This document shows positions 15,906 through 25,245 of a stretch of DNA of 64,000 nt, one piece after another. The notes beneath the pieces are model-generated. The model was not told the DNA's origin and made no database searches. It saw nothing but the letters and a program-made list of their open reading frames with translations. This DNA comes from an uncultured Prevotellaceae bacterium (GTDB lineage Bacteria > Bacteroidota > Bacteroidia > Bacteroidales > Bacteroidaceae). A program made the position numbers and the translations under genes. The stretch covers positions 48,890-112,889 of the forward strand of contig CACYQZ010000003.1 in NCBI GenBank assembly GCA_902776665.1, written 5' to 3'. Each line of letters starts with the position of its first letter. The first letter of the stretch is position 1.

Positions 15906-17378
15906 ATGGGAGAAAGAATAGGCTTGAGGCAAAAGGCTGCGACTGGAATGATGTGGACTGCATTGCAGAAATACACAATATTCTTCCTTAATTTTGTTGC
16001 CGATATTATTTTGGCTCGTTTATTGAGCCCTTCTGACTTTGGCTGTATTGAGATGTTGGCTGTTTTTATGTTGGTTGCGGAGGCTTTTATTGGAGGAGGA
16101 TTTGGCTCGGCATTGATTCAGAAAAAGCGACCGACACAAATTGACTATTCCACTGTTTTTTATTGGAACATTGGAATGGCAATTATCATGTATGCCGTTT
16201 TGTTCACATTTGCTCCTGCGATTTCAAGGTTTTATGGTATTCCTATATTGTCAGAGATATTGAGAATACAAGGCTTGATATTGTTTGTTTATGCTTTTAA
16301 TATTATTCAATTCAACCAATTACAGAAAAAACTAAATTTCAAGGCGATTGCAATTGTAACTGTTATTACTCAGACGAGTTCATTCGTCGTGACTATCGTG
16401 TTGGCTTATAGAGGTTTTGGTGTTTGGTCTTTGGTGGCTAAAAACTTAATTGCATCTACCCTTACTTCTATCATCTTTTGGTTTTATTTGAAGTGGAGGC
16501 CTCTTTTTGTGTTTTCATGGCAATCTTTCAAAGAATTGTTTAGTTTCGGATTTTATATGTTTTTGACGCATTTTGTTACGCAGATTAGCGTGAAAATCCA
16601 AAGCCTTTTGATTGGCAAGATTTATAATCCTTCAACCATAGGTTATTATGCCAAGGCAAGTTCCACCGAACACATAGCTTCCAGTTGTATATCTCAAGTT
16701 ATGGAACAGGTTACTTTTCCATTATACGCTGAGGTTCAGGACAACAAAATTGCTTTGCAGAATATGGTCAAGAAATTGACCATGACTCTTGCATATGTTA
16801 CTTTCCCGCTATTGTTTATTTTACTGCTTTTAGCGAAACCGATTTTCATATTGTTATATACTGAAAAATGGCTGCAAAGTATTCCTTATTTTCAGGTGTT
16901 ATGCATTGCTGGTCTTGCCCATTGCTTGCAGTCTGTCAATATGCAAACCATTTCGGCAATTGGGAAAAGCAAGGTGACTTTTGTTTGGACTATGGTCAAA
17001 CGTTTTGTTGGAATCGGTTTCATAGTTTTGGGATTAGTGTTATATGGTATGAAAGGTCTTCTTTGTGGCGTAGTGCTGAATCAATGGTTCACATATTTTG
17101 TGAATATGGGATTGGTTTCCAAGTATGTGGGATACAAGTGGACCCGCCAATTGTTGGATCTTTCACCTGTTTTCTTTGCCTCAATTGCTGTCGCCGTGAT
17201 ATCCTATTTTTGTGGCCAATTGTGCAATTACAATATTTATTATAACGGAGCGATAATATTGTTGGCATACTTCATCCTTTATTTAGGGTGGTCGTTTGTA
17301 TTCAAGCCGACCGCATTTGAATATTTCAAGACAATAATCATTCCCGCTGTTACAAAGTTTAGGAATAAACTACGTTAA
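15906..17378 (+). CDS. wzx: Polysaccharide flippase (Wzx/WzxC-TuaB type)
   Basis: The 490-residue protein has about 12-14 hydrophobic segments and the sequence style of the MOP superfamily. It opens with GLRQKAATGMMWTALQKY, then FVADIILARLLSPSDFGCIEM and GGGFGSALIQKKRPT, typical of WzxC/TuaB/RfbX exporters. It should flip the undecaprenyl-linked repeat unit to the periplasmic side. The wzy-like gene lies four genes downstream, so the locus uses a Wzx/Wzy pathway. The gene is markedly AT-rich relative to the flanking core genes. A 79-base gap precedes it with no promoter seen. Confidence 0.9.
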   Translation: MGERIGLRQKAATGMMWTALQKYTIFFLNFVADIILARLLSPSDFGCIEMLAVFMLVAEAFIGGGFGSALIQKKRPTQIDYSTVFYWNIGMAIIMYAVLFTFAPAISRFYGIPILSEILRIQGLILFVYAFNIIQFNQLQKKLNFKAIAIVTVITQTSSFVVTIVLAYRGFGVWSLVAKNLIASTLTSIIFWFYLKWRPLFVFSWQSFKELFSFGFYMFLTHFVTQISVKIQSLLIGKIYNPSTIGYYAKASSTEHIASSCISQVMEQVTFPLYAEVQDNKIALQNMVKKLTMTLAYVTFPLLFILLLLAKPIFILLYTEKWLQSIPYFQVLCIAGLAHCLQSVNMQTISAIGKSKVTFVWTMVKRFVGIGFIVLGLVLYGMKGLLCGVVLNQWFTYFVNMGLVSKYVGYKWTRQLLDLSPVFFASIAVAVISYFCGQLCNYNIYYNGAIILLAYFILYLGWSFVFKPTAFEYFKTIIIPAVTKFRNKLR

Positions 17379-17411
17379 CGCCCATATTAAACCAAATTAA
17401 CGGAAACTGGT

Positions 17412-18704
17412 ATGTTGAACGACAAAATGAAAATATTGATTTTATCTCCATATGACAATGCAGAGTTGAGGTCTCATCTTGAGTTTAAGGAGTATAATAG
17501 ATTTGTTAATTTTTTTATAAAGAAATTAGGGCTAGAGGGAAAAACAAGCAGTTTTAAAGATGTTGCTCCGTGGGTAGGAAATTTGATTGCAGAATTGGAA
17601 GCTCGTCCTGATGTCGAGATTGTTTCTGTTGCCCCCCACATTAAGTTGCGGAGAAAGATAGAATCATTCAAATTAGGTAGAACAACGTATTATTATTATT
17701 CATCAGACTATTCTTCCGCTTTAAGGCTGATAAAGAATTATCAGCTGTGGAAAGTTTTCCAAAATTGTGGAAGATTGGTAAGACGAATTGCCGATGAGGT
17801 CAAACCCGATGTGATTATATTGTTTGGAACGGAAAATCCTATTATTTCCGTCCCGATATTGAAGCTTACGAACTATCCAGTTTTTTGCATTTTGCAGACG
17901 GTGTACAATAATCCTGATCGTGCTAAATATAGTAACCCGAGCAAGTTCAAGCAACTGCTTGAGTTAGATATATTGCGCCATGTTTCAAATTATGGAGCAG
18001 GAAAAACACATGGGGATTTGATACACAAAATCAATCCTTATGTGAATGTCTTAAAGTATTCATGGCCAACGATGCGATTCTCTGACATTTCGGAACCAGA
18101 AAAACGTTTCGATTTTGTGAATTTTTCCTTTTCGATGGATTCACGAAAAGGGGATGAGGATTCAATTAGAGCTTTGGCTATTGTAAAGAAAACATTTCCT
18201 GACGTAACTTTGAATATCACAGGCGGTTATTCTCCGGATAGAAAAAAATATCTTGAAAAAATCATAGACGAATTAGAACTAAATGAAAATATCTCTTTTA
18301 CTCCGTTCTTCGAAAATCATGATGATATGTTACGGCATGTAATGCAATCTAGCTTTGCAGTGTTGCCCATCAAACTTGATTTGGTTTCCACAACGGTAAA
18401 GGAGGCAATGTTTTATAAAATGCCTGTTGTCACAAACGCGACAAAAGGCACACCTTCGTTAAATAAGGAGAAAACCTGTGTGCTGTTAGCTGAGATTGAA
18501 AATGTTCATTCGTTGGCTGAGAAGATGCTGCAAGTGATGCAGGATCCCAATTTGGCTGAATTATTGAAGAAAAATGCTCATGAGTTTATCGTTCAACAAC
18601 AAGAAGCCAATGGCAAAAAAATAGACGACCTGATTCTTGTATTAAACGCCATTTGTGATAACAAGAATAATCAAACGCCTATACCACAGGAATTGTTTAT
18701 TTAA
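17412..18704 (+). CDS. Glycosyltransferase, GT-B fold (GT4-like)
   Basis: The 430-residue protein appears to be a family-4-like glycosyltransferase. It begins MKILILSPYDN after a short leader, has an N-terminal acceptor domain, and a C-terminal donor domain with FVNFSFSMDSRKGDEDSIRAL, LNITGGYSPDRKKYLEK and ISFTPFFENHDDMLRHV. These are followed by SFAVLPIKLDLVSTTVKEAM, with the Glu that usually contacts the donor nucleotide. It would add one sugar to the lipid-linked repeat unit on the cytoplasmic face. Donor and linkage cannot be told. An alternative start is the in-frame ATG at 17427. Confidence 0.78.
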   Translation: MLNDKMKILILSPYDNAELRSHLEFKEYNRFVNFFIKKLGLEGKTSSFKDVAPWVGNLIAELEARPDVEIVSVAPHIKLRRKIESFKLGRTTYYYYSSDYSSALRLIKNYQLWKVFQNCGRLVRRIADEVKPDVIILFGTENPIISVPILKLTNYPVFCILQTVYNNPDRAKYSNPSKFKQLLELDILRHVSNYGAGKTHGDLIHKINPYVNVLKYSWPTMRFSDISEPEKRFDFVNFSFSMDSRKGDEDSIRALAIVKKTFPDVTLNITGGYSPDRKKYLEKIIDELELNENISFTPFFENHDDMLRHVMQSSFAVLPIKLDLVSTTVKEAMFYKMPVVTNATKGTPSLNKEKTCVLLAEIENVHSLAEKMLQVMQDPNLAELLKKNAHEFIVQQQEANGKKIDDLILVLNAICDNKNNQTPIPQELFI

Positions 18705-18713
18705 AATAATCAG

Positions 18714-19625
18714 ATGATTTTTAAGAAGATAGACATAAAAGAATTGTTGCAATTCCTTGGAGATAAGGTTTTGCATGTTCATGGCTCGATACAGGATGTT
18801 TTTATTGACAATTTGGCAGAAGTGGAGCGCGTGAACGAGACTACACTCGATTGGATAAATCTTTCTAAACCTAACAAACAGGAAATTGCCGAAAGTAGCA
18901 AGGCGCGAGTTCTTTTGGTGGATTCCGGCATTTTACCCATAGGAGGAAAGACTTTAATTGTTGTAAAGAATCCCAAGGTCGCATTGGCCGAAATCGGTAA
19001 TCATTTTTTTGTGGATAAACCTAAGCCAGGAATCCATCCCTCTGCCATGATTGATACGGAAGCAAAGATTGGGAAAAATGTATCGATAGGGCCGTTCAGT
19101 GTCATAGGAAAAGCCATTATTGGTGATAATTGTGTGATTGATAGTCATGTGAGGATATACGACAGCGTAGTCATGGGGCATGATTGCATTATCAAGGCAG
19201 GTGCTGTGCTGGGTGGTGCAGGCTTCGGATACGAGCGCGATGAGGAAGGCAACAAGTTCCGTTTCCCCCAAATTGGTCAACTGGTTATGGGTGATTATGT
19301 GGAGGTTGGAGCCAACACTTGTGTCGATAGGGGGGCTTTGTCCGACACGACAATCGGCGACTACACAAAAATCAACAACCTTTGCCATATTGCCCACAAT
19401 AATAGAATTGGCAAAAATGTAACCATTACAGGTTGCGTGAACATTTCCGGTTCAAATGTCATAGAAGATAACGTTTGGATTGCCCCCAATGTTTCTGTCA
19501 AGGGATGGATACACATTGGGGAAGGAGCAGTTGTGGGTATGAGCGCTGTTGTAGTGAAAGATATTCCCGCCCATGAAACGTGGGTGGGAAATCCTGCAAG
19601 GAAAATGGAAAGGAATTTTAAATAG
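18714..19625 (+). CDS. LpxD-like left-handed beta-helix acyltransferase
   Basis: The 303-residue protein resembles LpxD in layout: an N-terminal uridine-binding-like domain (about 1-100) followed by hexapeptide repeats (about 105-300) such as IGKNVSIGPFSVIGKAIIGD. The LpxD-like HDCIIKAGAVLGGAGFGYE segment and CVDRGALSDTTIGDYTKI are visible, and the catalytic His may be in CHIAHNNRIG. Being in a polysaccharide locus, it more likely acylates an amino sugar nucleotide (for example a 3- or 4-amino sugar) than serves lipid A; that is inference. It begins 9 bases after the glycosyltransferase stop. Confidence 0.82.
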   Translation: MIFKKIDIKELLQFLGDKVLHVHGSIQDVFIDNLAEVERVNETTLDWINLSKPNKQEIAESSKARVLLVDSGILPIGGKTLIVVKNPKVALAEIGNHFFVDKPKPGIHPSAMIDTEAKIGKNVSIGPFSVIGKAIIGDNCVIDSHVRIYDSVVMGHDCIIKAGAVLGGAGFGYERDEEGNKFRFPQIGQLVMGDYVEVGANTCVDRGALSDTTIGDYTKINNLCHIAHNNRIGKNVTITGCVNISGSNVIEDNVWIAPNVSVKGWIHIGEGAVVGMSAVVVKDIPAHETWVGNPARKMERNFK

Positions 19626-19636
19626 GAAAATATTCA

Positions 19637-20845
19637 ATGAAAATAGTTAGAAACGTATTCGGTTCTGCAAAGGAGGTTTATTTAGGCATTATTCTTTTTT
19701 TTGCTTTGATATTGCCACATACGAGTATGTCATTTCAATTGGTAGTCCCAATAATGTTTTTGTCTTTGATGTTGACGAAGCGAAAATTTGTCATTGAAAA
19801 TTATGTTCTATTTCCAATTATTGCGATTATTTTTTCGTTGATGTTAAACTCTGGAGGTGCGGTAAGTGATAAATCGGTATTGACAGCATCTTCTATCTTT
19901 TTATGTCTTTTGTCTTTTCCGCTGGTTTCTAATGCAAAAATTAAAAATGTCTATATCTATGTATGCTTCAGTTTAATTTTTATTTCTCAGATATGTTACA
20001 TTTATCATTGGGAATCTATAATTTCCATTATCAATGAATATTATCCAATCAGTTGGAATGAGAGGGGCATTGAAAATATGATAAAAAATATCAATCAAGA
20101 AAATGTTTTTTCTTTCCGATTAGGTGGATTATATCGTAACCCGAACCATTGTGCAAAATATGTGTCTTTGTTATTGGCAATTTACTTTGTCAATAACAAA
20201 GAATCTTCCATAATTAAACAGTTCCTTTTTGTGGCGATTTGCTATTACTCTATCCTTTTATCGGGCAGTCGAACAGGATTTTTAGTAAGTAGTGCACTGA
20301 TATTGTTCGCTTTGTATCAAAACAAGCAAACAAAAAATGGTTTTAGAATAATTCTTACTATTATCGTAGTTGTGTTATTGTACTATAATGTGTTCTCTGA
20401 ACAAGTATTCCGTGGAACACTTGTTCAAGAAGGAATGGGAAATAGTGCAGGAGCAAAATATCGGTTGTTTAAAGAATACTTTTTAAATGAGAATTCTTAT
20501 GCCTACTTGTTGTTTGGGCATTTTGATATGTCTCTTTTTCAATCAGTTAAATCGTATTCTTTAGACGCAGAATATGGATATATTATTTATTGTTATGGAT
20601 TAATAGGTTTTTTGGCATTCGGTATTGCTTTATGGAAAATATATCAAAAAATCGAGAAACAGAATAAATTTTTCTTCGTCGTATTATTTTGGATGATAAG
20701 TTCTTCAATTTTTATGTCTTTTAGAACTGTTTTTGTTTTTACATTGTTACTCTCAACCATCTATGAGGCTAATTGCAACCAAACTAATTCTAAATGGAAG
20801 AAGGTGAGGTTATTGAGAAAACTTTCTGATAATCCTAACATTTAA
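19637..20845 (+). CDS. wzy: O-antigen polymerase-like membrane protein (Wzy)
   Basis: The 402-residue protein has about 10-11 hydrophobic segments and a large periplasmic loop in the middle. That loop carries GLYRNPNHCAKYVSLLLA and, in the following segment, LLSGSRTGFLVSSAL, the motifs typical of the O-antigen ligase/polymerase (Wzy_C/WaaL) superfamily. In this context it should polymerise repeat units flipped by the Wzx above. The coding sequence is strongly AT-rich, as is usual for wzy genes. WaaL ligases look similar, so polymerase versus ligase is decided by context only. Confidence 0.82.
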   Translation: MKIVRNVFGSAKEVYLGIILFFALILPHTSMSFQLVVPIMFLSLMLTKRKFVIENYVLFPIIAIIFSLMLNSGGAVSDKSVLTASSIFLCLLSFPLVSNAKIKNVYIYVCFSLIFISQICYIYHWESIISIINEYYPISWNERGIENMIKNINQENVFSFRLGGLYRNPNHCAKYVSLLLAIYFVNNKESSIIKQFLFVAICYYSILLSGSRTGFLVSSALILFALYQNKQTKNGFRIILTIIVVVLLYYNVFSEQVFRGTLVQEGMGNSAGAKYRLFKEYFLNENSYAYLLFGHFDMSLFQSVKSYSLDAEYGYIIYCYGLIGFLAFGIALWKIYQKIEKQNKFFFVVLFWMISSSIFMSFRTVFVFTLLLSTIYEANCNQTNSKWKKVRLLRKLSDNPNI

Positions 20846-20850
20846 GTATT

Positions 20851-20973
20851 ATGAACATCATCTTCCTCACTATGTCCAACATACAAGATGTTGAAGTGCA
20901 TGGGATATATGCAGATTTGATGCGGAAATTCTGCTGTAAACATTGTAAGCAGTATGTACAAACAATTTTTTAA
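20851..20973 (+). pseudogene. N-terminal remnant of a GT4 glycosyltransferase
   Basis: A 40-codon frame starting at ATG 20851 begins MNIIFLTMSNIQDVEVHGIY and continues ADLMRKF, which matches the start of WbuB-like GT4 glycosyltransferases of Bacteroidetes (MNILFLTMxxIxDxxxxGIYxDLLRKF, remembered). After about 27 residues the similarity stops and the frame ends in the start region of the next gene. It looks like the stump left when the rest of a glycosyltransferase was deleted between wzy and the priming transferase. Its last 20 bases overlap the downstream gene. Confidence 0.65.
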
Positions 20974-21568
20974 GCGTTTATTTGACTTTGTGATTTCAGG
21001 CATTGCTTTACTTTTGATAGGCTGGCTGCTCATCCTCATTGCTATCTTCCTCTATTTTGCCAACAAGGGCGCAGGGGCGTTTTTCTTGCAAGAACGACCA
21101 GGCAAAGACGGAAAGATATTCAGAGTCATCAAGTTCAAAACAATGACTGATGAGCGCGATGCTGAGGGAAAATTATTGCCCGACGAACAACGTTTGACGA
21201 AGGTGGGCAAGTTTGTGCGGAGTACGAGCATTGACGAATTGCCACAGCTGATCAATGTTTTTAAGGGAGATATGTCGCTGATTGGTCCGCGTCCGCTGTT
21301 GGTGCAGTATCTCTCGCTTTATTCGCCCGAACAGGCTCGAAGACACGAGGTCAGACCGGGCATCAGCGGTTGGGCGCAGTGTCATGGGCGCAATGCCATC
21401 AGTTGGACGGAGAAATTCAAATTGGACGTGTGGTATGTTGATCATTGCACTCTGTGGACAGACATAAAAGTGATTATTATAACGATTAAGAAAGTGTTGT
21501 TTAAGGAAGATATTAACCAGATTGGTGGCCAATGGGCTACGATGGACCCTTTTAATGGACATAACTAA
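20954..21568 (+). CDS. Priming sugar-1-phosphate transferase (PglC/WcaJ C-terminal type)
   Basis: The 204-residue protein is a small polyprenyl-phosphate hexose-1-phosphate transferase. It has one N-terminal hydrophobic re-entrant helix (about 12-35), then GAFFLQERPGKDGKIFRVIKFKTM, RSTSIDELPQLINV with the catalytic Asp-Glu pair, and GDMSLIGPRPLL. Its length matches PglC (about 200), which transfers diNAcBac-1-P, rather than the 450-residue WbaP/WcaJ. It starts repeat-unit assembly on undecaprenyl phosphate at the inner membrane. The PglF-like and PglE-like genes downstream fit such a substrate. The start region overlaps a glycosyltransferase remnant. Confidence 0.9.
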   Translation: MYKQFFKRLFDFVISGIALLLIGWLLILIAIFLYFANKGAGAFFLQERPGKDGKIFRVIKFKTMTDERDAEGKLLPDEQRLTKVGKFVRSTSIDELPQLINVFKGDMSLIGPRPLLVQYLSLYSPEQARRHEVRPGISGWAQCHGRNAISWTEKFKLDVWYVDHCTLWTDIKVIIITIKKVLFKEDINQIGGQWATMDPFNGHN

Positions 21569-22528
21569 ATGAAGAATAACAATATATTGATTACATCCGC
21601 TGGTCAGCGCGTGGCATTAGTAAAGGGATTTCAAGAGACGCTTAAGAGGTTTTTCCCTAATGCTAAAGTCTATACGACCGACATGAGGCCAAAATTGGCA
21701 CCGGCGGCATACGTGAGTGATGGCTGTTTTAAGGTACTTCGCGTGACAGATTCTGAGTATATTCCACAACTGATTCAACTCTGTGTGGATTACGGGATAA
21801 AAATGATAATTCCAACTATCGATACAGAACTTTTGGTGTTGGCCGAAAATAAAACTTTGTTCGAGGAAAAAGGAATTAAAGTCATCGTGTCTTCTTTGGA
21901 ATTTATCCGTGTTTGTCGCGACAAGCGTAATACGTCTGAGTTTTTTGAGAAAAATGGCATCCGAGTGCCTAAGGCTATAGATAAAAACAACCCAACTTTT
22001 CCTCTGTTTGCGAAGCCATACGACGGGTCGCTCAGCACAAACTTGCACTATATTCGCAATGCAGAAGAGTTGACAACCGAAATCCTTGAAGACCCCAAGT
22101 TGCTTTTTATGGAATATATCGACAAGAATGTATATAAAGAGTACACCGTTGATATGTACTATGGTAAGGACAATAATGTGAAATGTATCGTTCCACGCGA
22201 GAGAATTAAAATCAGGGCAGGGGAGATAAACAAAGGCTTGACAGAGAAAGAACCATTGACACAGTATATTTATGATAGATTGGGAACAATTGAAGGATGC
22301 GTAGGTTGTATCTGTATTCAGTTGTTCCTGAATCCTAAGAATTGTGATGTTGTCGGTATTGAAATAAACCCTCGCTTTGGTGGTGGCTATCCTCAGACAT
22401 ATGCCGCTGGCGGTAACTATGCAGAACTCCTGATAAGAGAATACTTTTTGGATGAAACGGTGGAATACTTTGATGATTGGAAAGACCATCTGTTAATGCT
22501 GAGATATGACGATGCCGTATATGTCTGA
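21569..22528 (+). CDS. ATP-grasp enzyme (carbamoyl-phosphate-synthase-like)
   Basis: The 319-residue protein starts immediately after the priming transferase stop. It has a Rossmann-like domain (NILITSAGQRVALVKGF), an ATP-binding region (FPLFAKPYDGSLSTNLHYI) and a C-terminal grasp motif (VVGIEINPRFGGGYPQTYAAG) with metal-binding Glu and Asn. It is not a close copy of the tandem ATP-grasp pair upstream. The next gene, a HAD phosphatase-like protein, overlaps it by 23 bases; this ATP-grasp plus HAD pairing recurs in capsule loci, as I recall. It may ligate an amino acid or similar acid to a sugar, but the substrate is unknown. Confidence 0.8.
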   Translation: MKNNNILITSAGQRVALVKGFQETLKRFFPNAKVYTTDMRPKLAPAAYVSDGCFKVLRVTDSEYIPQLIQLCVDYGIKMIIPTIDTELLVLAENKTLFEEKGIKVIVSSLEFIRVCRDKRNTSEFFEKNGIRVPKAIDKNNPTFPLFAKPYDGSLSTNLHYIRNAEELTTEILEDPKLLFMEYIDKNVYKEYTVDMYYGKDNNVKCIVPRERIKIRAGEINKGLTEKEPLTQYIYDRLGTIEGCVGCICIQLFLNPKNCDVVGIEINPRFGGGYPQTYAAGGNYAELLIREYFLDETVEYFDDWKDHLLMLRYDDAVYV

Positions 22529-23150
22529 TACAGTCATTTGCTTCGATCTTGATGATACCCTTTATAAAGAGATAGATTATCTAAAGTCTGCTTATGAGGA
22601 GATTGCTGAGAAGATAGGTCACCTTGAAGCCGTTCCGCAGATGATAGGTTGGTATCATGAAGGGAAAAACGTATTTGCAGAGCTGATTGTGAAATACAGG
22701 CTTAAGTTGACAGTTAATGATTGTATCACGATTTACAGAAATCATTACCCTACAATTTCATTGGAAAGAGGAGTTGTAGAATTCTTGGTAGAAGCGAAGA
22801 AAACTGGTTGTATAGTTGGCTTGATTACAGATGGGAGAAGCGTTTCTCAGAGAAATAAAATCTCAGCGTTAGGCCTTAAGGGTATCTTTGATATTGAAGT
22901 GATTTCGGAGGAGTTTGGCAGCGAGAAACCAGACGAACGGAATTATCGGGTGGTGATGGAAAGGTATTTAGGATGTAAAAGATTTATATACGTAGGAGAT
23001 AACCCTAAGAAAGACTTTTTGGCTCCCAACCATTTAGGATGGGAAACAGTCTGTCTGATGGATAATGGCAGCAATATTCATCAACAAGATTTTGGCTTAA
23101 CAGAGGAATATCTGCCTAAAAGAATGATACATAGAATAAGTGAACTATAA
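22506..23150 (+). CDS. HAD-superfamily hydrolase
   Basis: The 214-residue protein has the four HAD motifs: ICFDLDDTLYKE (nucleophile and acid Asp), GLITDGRS (Thr), the Lys in GSEKPDERNYRVV, and IYVGDNPKKDF. The cap is a small helical C1 type. It probably dephosphorylates a small sugar or polyol phosphate in the cytoplasm. It overlaps the ATP-grasp gene by 23 bases, so the two are probably translationally coupled and act in one pathway. A second ATG at 22521 is an alternative start. Confidence 0.85.
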   Translation: MTMPYMSDTVICFDLDDTLYKEIDYLKSAYEEIAEKIGHLEAVPQMIGWYHEGKNVFAELIVKYRLKLTVNDCITIYRNHYPTISLERGVVEFLVEAKKTGCIVGLITDGRSVSQRNKISALGLKGIFDIEVISEEFGSEKPDERNYRVVMERYLGCKRFIYVGDNPKKDFLAPNHLGWETVCLMDNGSNIHQQDFGLTEEYLPKRMIHRISEL

Positions 23151-23153
23151 TAA

Positions 23154-24005
23154 ATGATGAAAGAAAATTGCACAGAAAACCTGCTAAAGATGCAGAAATG
23201 CCAGTTCGAGATTTTGAAGGTTCTAAAAAAGGTTTGTATAGAGCATAACATAACCTTTTATCTGGCTTTTGGAACTGCATTGGGAGCTGTTCGGCATCAT
23301 GGATTCATTCCATGGGATGACGACATCGATATATACATGAGAATGGAAGATATTGAAAAACTTAAAGATATTCAAAAATTTCTTCCTTCCAATTTGTTTG
23401 TACAAACACGTGACAACGAAAACGAGTATGGATTGTTGATAGCGCGTGTGAGGGATTCTAATACAACCTTAATAGAAGAAGATCATGTTGACAGAGATAT
23501 TAACCATGGTGTATATATAGACATCTATCCACTTTTTTATTGTCCAGAAAGTAACTTAAAAATGAGGATGGTAGTCATTCTGTCTTTTTTATGTAGGCTT
23601 TTTGCCTATAATGCACGTCCTATGAATAAGGGAAGGGTTGCGACGCTTGTGTCCCAAATACTCCTTTCTGTTTTCCCTAATCGAACAAAGCGAAAGATGG
23701 CTGACAAGTTGTATGCTTATTTAACGCATCTGCCTAAAAGCAAATATGTATCAACATTTCCTGATGTTTCATTAGGCAAACGTTTTTTAGACGAATGGTT
23801 TAAAGAACCATCAATGTGTGAGTTTGAGGGCGAACTGATGCCTATGCCTACTAAGCAAGAGGACTATCTGACTTATGAGTTTGGGGACTATATGCAACTA
23901 CCACCAGAAGATAAACGGAAGATACATCACCATTACCTATTTACCGACTTCGAGAATTCGTATTTTAATTATAAAGGTGTGGAATATTGCACAAACCAAG
24001 ATTGA
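23154..24005 (+). CDS. LicD family phosphotransferase
   Basis: The 283-residue protein carries the LicD signature: ITFYLAFGTALGAVRHHGFIPWDDDIDIYM-like, with the G(T/S) nucleotidyltransferase-fold motif and the DDDID metal cluster (about residues 40-60), and later GVYIDIYPLF. LicD proteins transfer phosphocholine or other phospho-polyol groups from CDP-activated donors onto glycans. The window also has a TagD-like cytidylyltransferase domain at 26933, which could supply a CDP-activated donor. It starts 3 bases after the HAD gene, consistent with one operon. Confidence 0.88.
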   Translation: MMKENCTENLLKMQKCQFEILKVLKKVCIEHNITFYLAFGTALGAVRHHGFIPWDDDIDIYMRMEDIEKLKDIQKFLPSNLFVQTRDNENEYGLLIARVRDSNTTLIEEDHVDRDINHGVYIDIYPLFYCPESNLKMRMVVILSFLCRLFAYNARPMNKGRVATLVSQILLSVFPNRTKRKMADKLYAYLTHLPKSKYVSTFPDVSLGKRFLDEWFKEPSMCEFEGELMPMPTKQEDYLTYEFGDYMQLPPEDKRKIHHHYLFTDFENSYFNYKGVEYCTNQD

Positions 24006-24009
24006 AAAC

Positions 24010-25239
24010 ATGAATGTTTTATTTCTGACAATTGGAACTTTTGACAATTTTGAAGTTAGTTCTGTTCATATTGACGTTGTAAAAGCGATTGCAAGAGAGG
24101 GGCATAAAGTGTATGTAGCTTGCACAAACACTCAACATAATGCCGCGAAAGTTAGTCTGGAGCAGTGCCAAGGAGTTTTTTTGCTTCGCATAAAAACAGG
24201 AGCTGTTAAAAAGAATACTAACCTTATAAAAAAAGGAATTTCCACCATTATGTTGGAAAATACTTTTATTAATGCCATCGGGACATGTCTTAGCGACGTG
24301 AAGTTTGATTTGGTGCTTTACCATACTCCTCCAGTTACTTTTGAAAAAGTCGTGCGTTATGTAAAAAAACGCGATGGAGCTGCCAGCTACCTTCTCCTTA
24401 AAGATATATTTCCTCAGAATGCCGTAGATATGGGGATGATGAGTAAAAAAGGAATAAAGGGAATTGTATATCGCTATTTCCGCAGGAAAGAAATTAACCT
24501 CTATGCAGCGTCAGATTATATCGGATGTATGAGTCCTGCTAATGTGAGATTCCTTTTAGATAACAATCCGTACCTCCCGGCTGACAAAGTTGAAGTTGCC
24601 CCAAACTCTATAGAGCTAAAAGAAATAGGACGGGAATCTTCACAAGAAAAATCCAAGGAATATATCCGTTCAAAATATGGTATTCCAAAAGACAAACCTA
24701 TATTTATTTATGGAGGGAATTTGGGAAAACCACAAGGTATAGACTATATTATTAGCTGTCTTGACGAAGTGAAAAACTGCAAAGATTGTTACTTTGTTAT
24801 TGTGGGCAGCGGATCTGAGTTCCCCAAACTGCAAAAGTGGTATGAAAGGCAGAAATGTGAGTCTGTTCGCGTGTTACGTTCTTTGCCGAAAGAAGAATAC
24901 GATATGTTGGTCAGTTCTTGTGATGTGGGATTGATATTTCTTGACCATCGTTTCACCATCCCTAATTATCCTTCGCGTTTGCTTTCTTATCTTGCCGCGA
25001 AGATGCCGGTTCTTTGCGCCACCGATTCCAATACTGACATTGGTCGCATAGCCGAAGATAACGGCTATGGTTACTGGTGCGAGAGTATAAAACCGGAGGA
25101 TTTTACAAAACTTGTTGACAAAATTCTACACTCAGATATAAAAGCGATGGGTAATCGTGGTTACGAATTTCTATGTAAAAATTACTTGGCAGAGCATACA
25201 TGCAATACTATATTAAAACATTTTGAAAATTACAGCTAA
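24010..25239 (+). CDS. Glycosyltransferase, GT4-like (WbuB type)
   Basis: The 409-residue protein starts MNVLFLTIGTFDNFEVSSVH, with VVKAIAREGHKVYVAC next, typical of WbuB-like GT4 enzymes. The donor domain has PIFIYGGNLGKPQGIDYII, FVIVGSGSEFPKLQ, VRVLRSLPKEEYDMLVSSCDVGL and YPSRLLSYLAAKMPVLC. It should add a sugar to the lipid-linked oligosaccharide in the cytoplasm; WbuB itself is an L-FucNAc transferase, and the locus makes UDP-L-FucNAc, so that donor is plausible (inference). Start 24010 lies 4 bases after licD. The stump at 20851 resembles the same N-terminal type. Confidence 0.83.
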   Translation: MNVLFLTIGTFDNFEVSSVHIDVVKAIAREGHKVYVACTNTQHNAAKVSLEQCQGVFLLRIKTGAVKKNTNLIKKGISTIMLENTFINAIGTCLSDVKFDLVLYHTPPVTFEKVVRYVKKRDGAASYLLLKDIFPQNAVDMGMMSKKGIKGIVYRYFRRKEINLYAASDYIGCMSPANVRFLLDNNPYLPADKVEVAPNSIELKEIGRESSQEKSKEYIRSKYGIPKDKPIFIYGGNLGKPQGIDYIISCLDEVKNCKDCYFVIVGSGSEFPKLQKWYERQKCESVRVLRSLPKEEYDMLVSSCDVGLIFLDHRFTIPNYPSRLLSYLAAKMPVLCATDSNTDIGRIAEDNGYGYWCESIKPEDFTKLVDKILHSDIKAMGNRGYEFLCKNYLAEHTCNTILKHFENYS

Positions 25240-25245
25240 CAAAAA

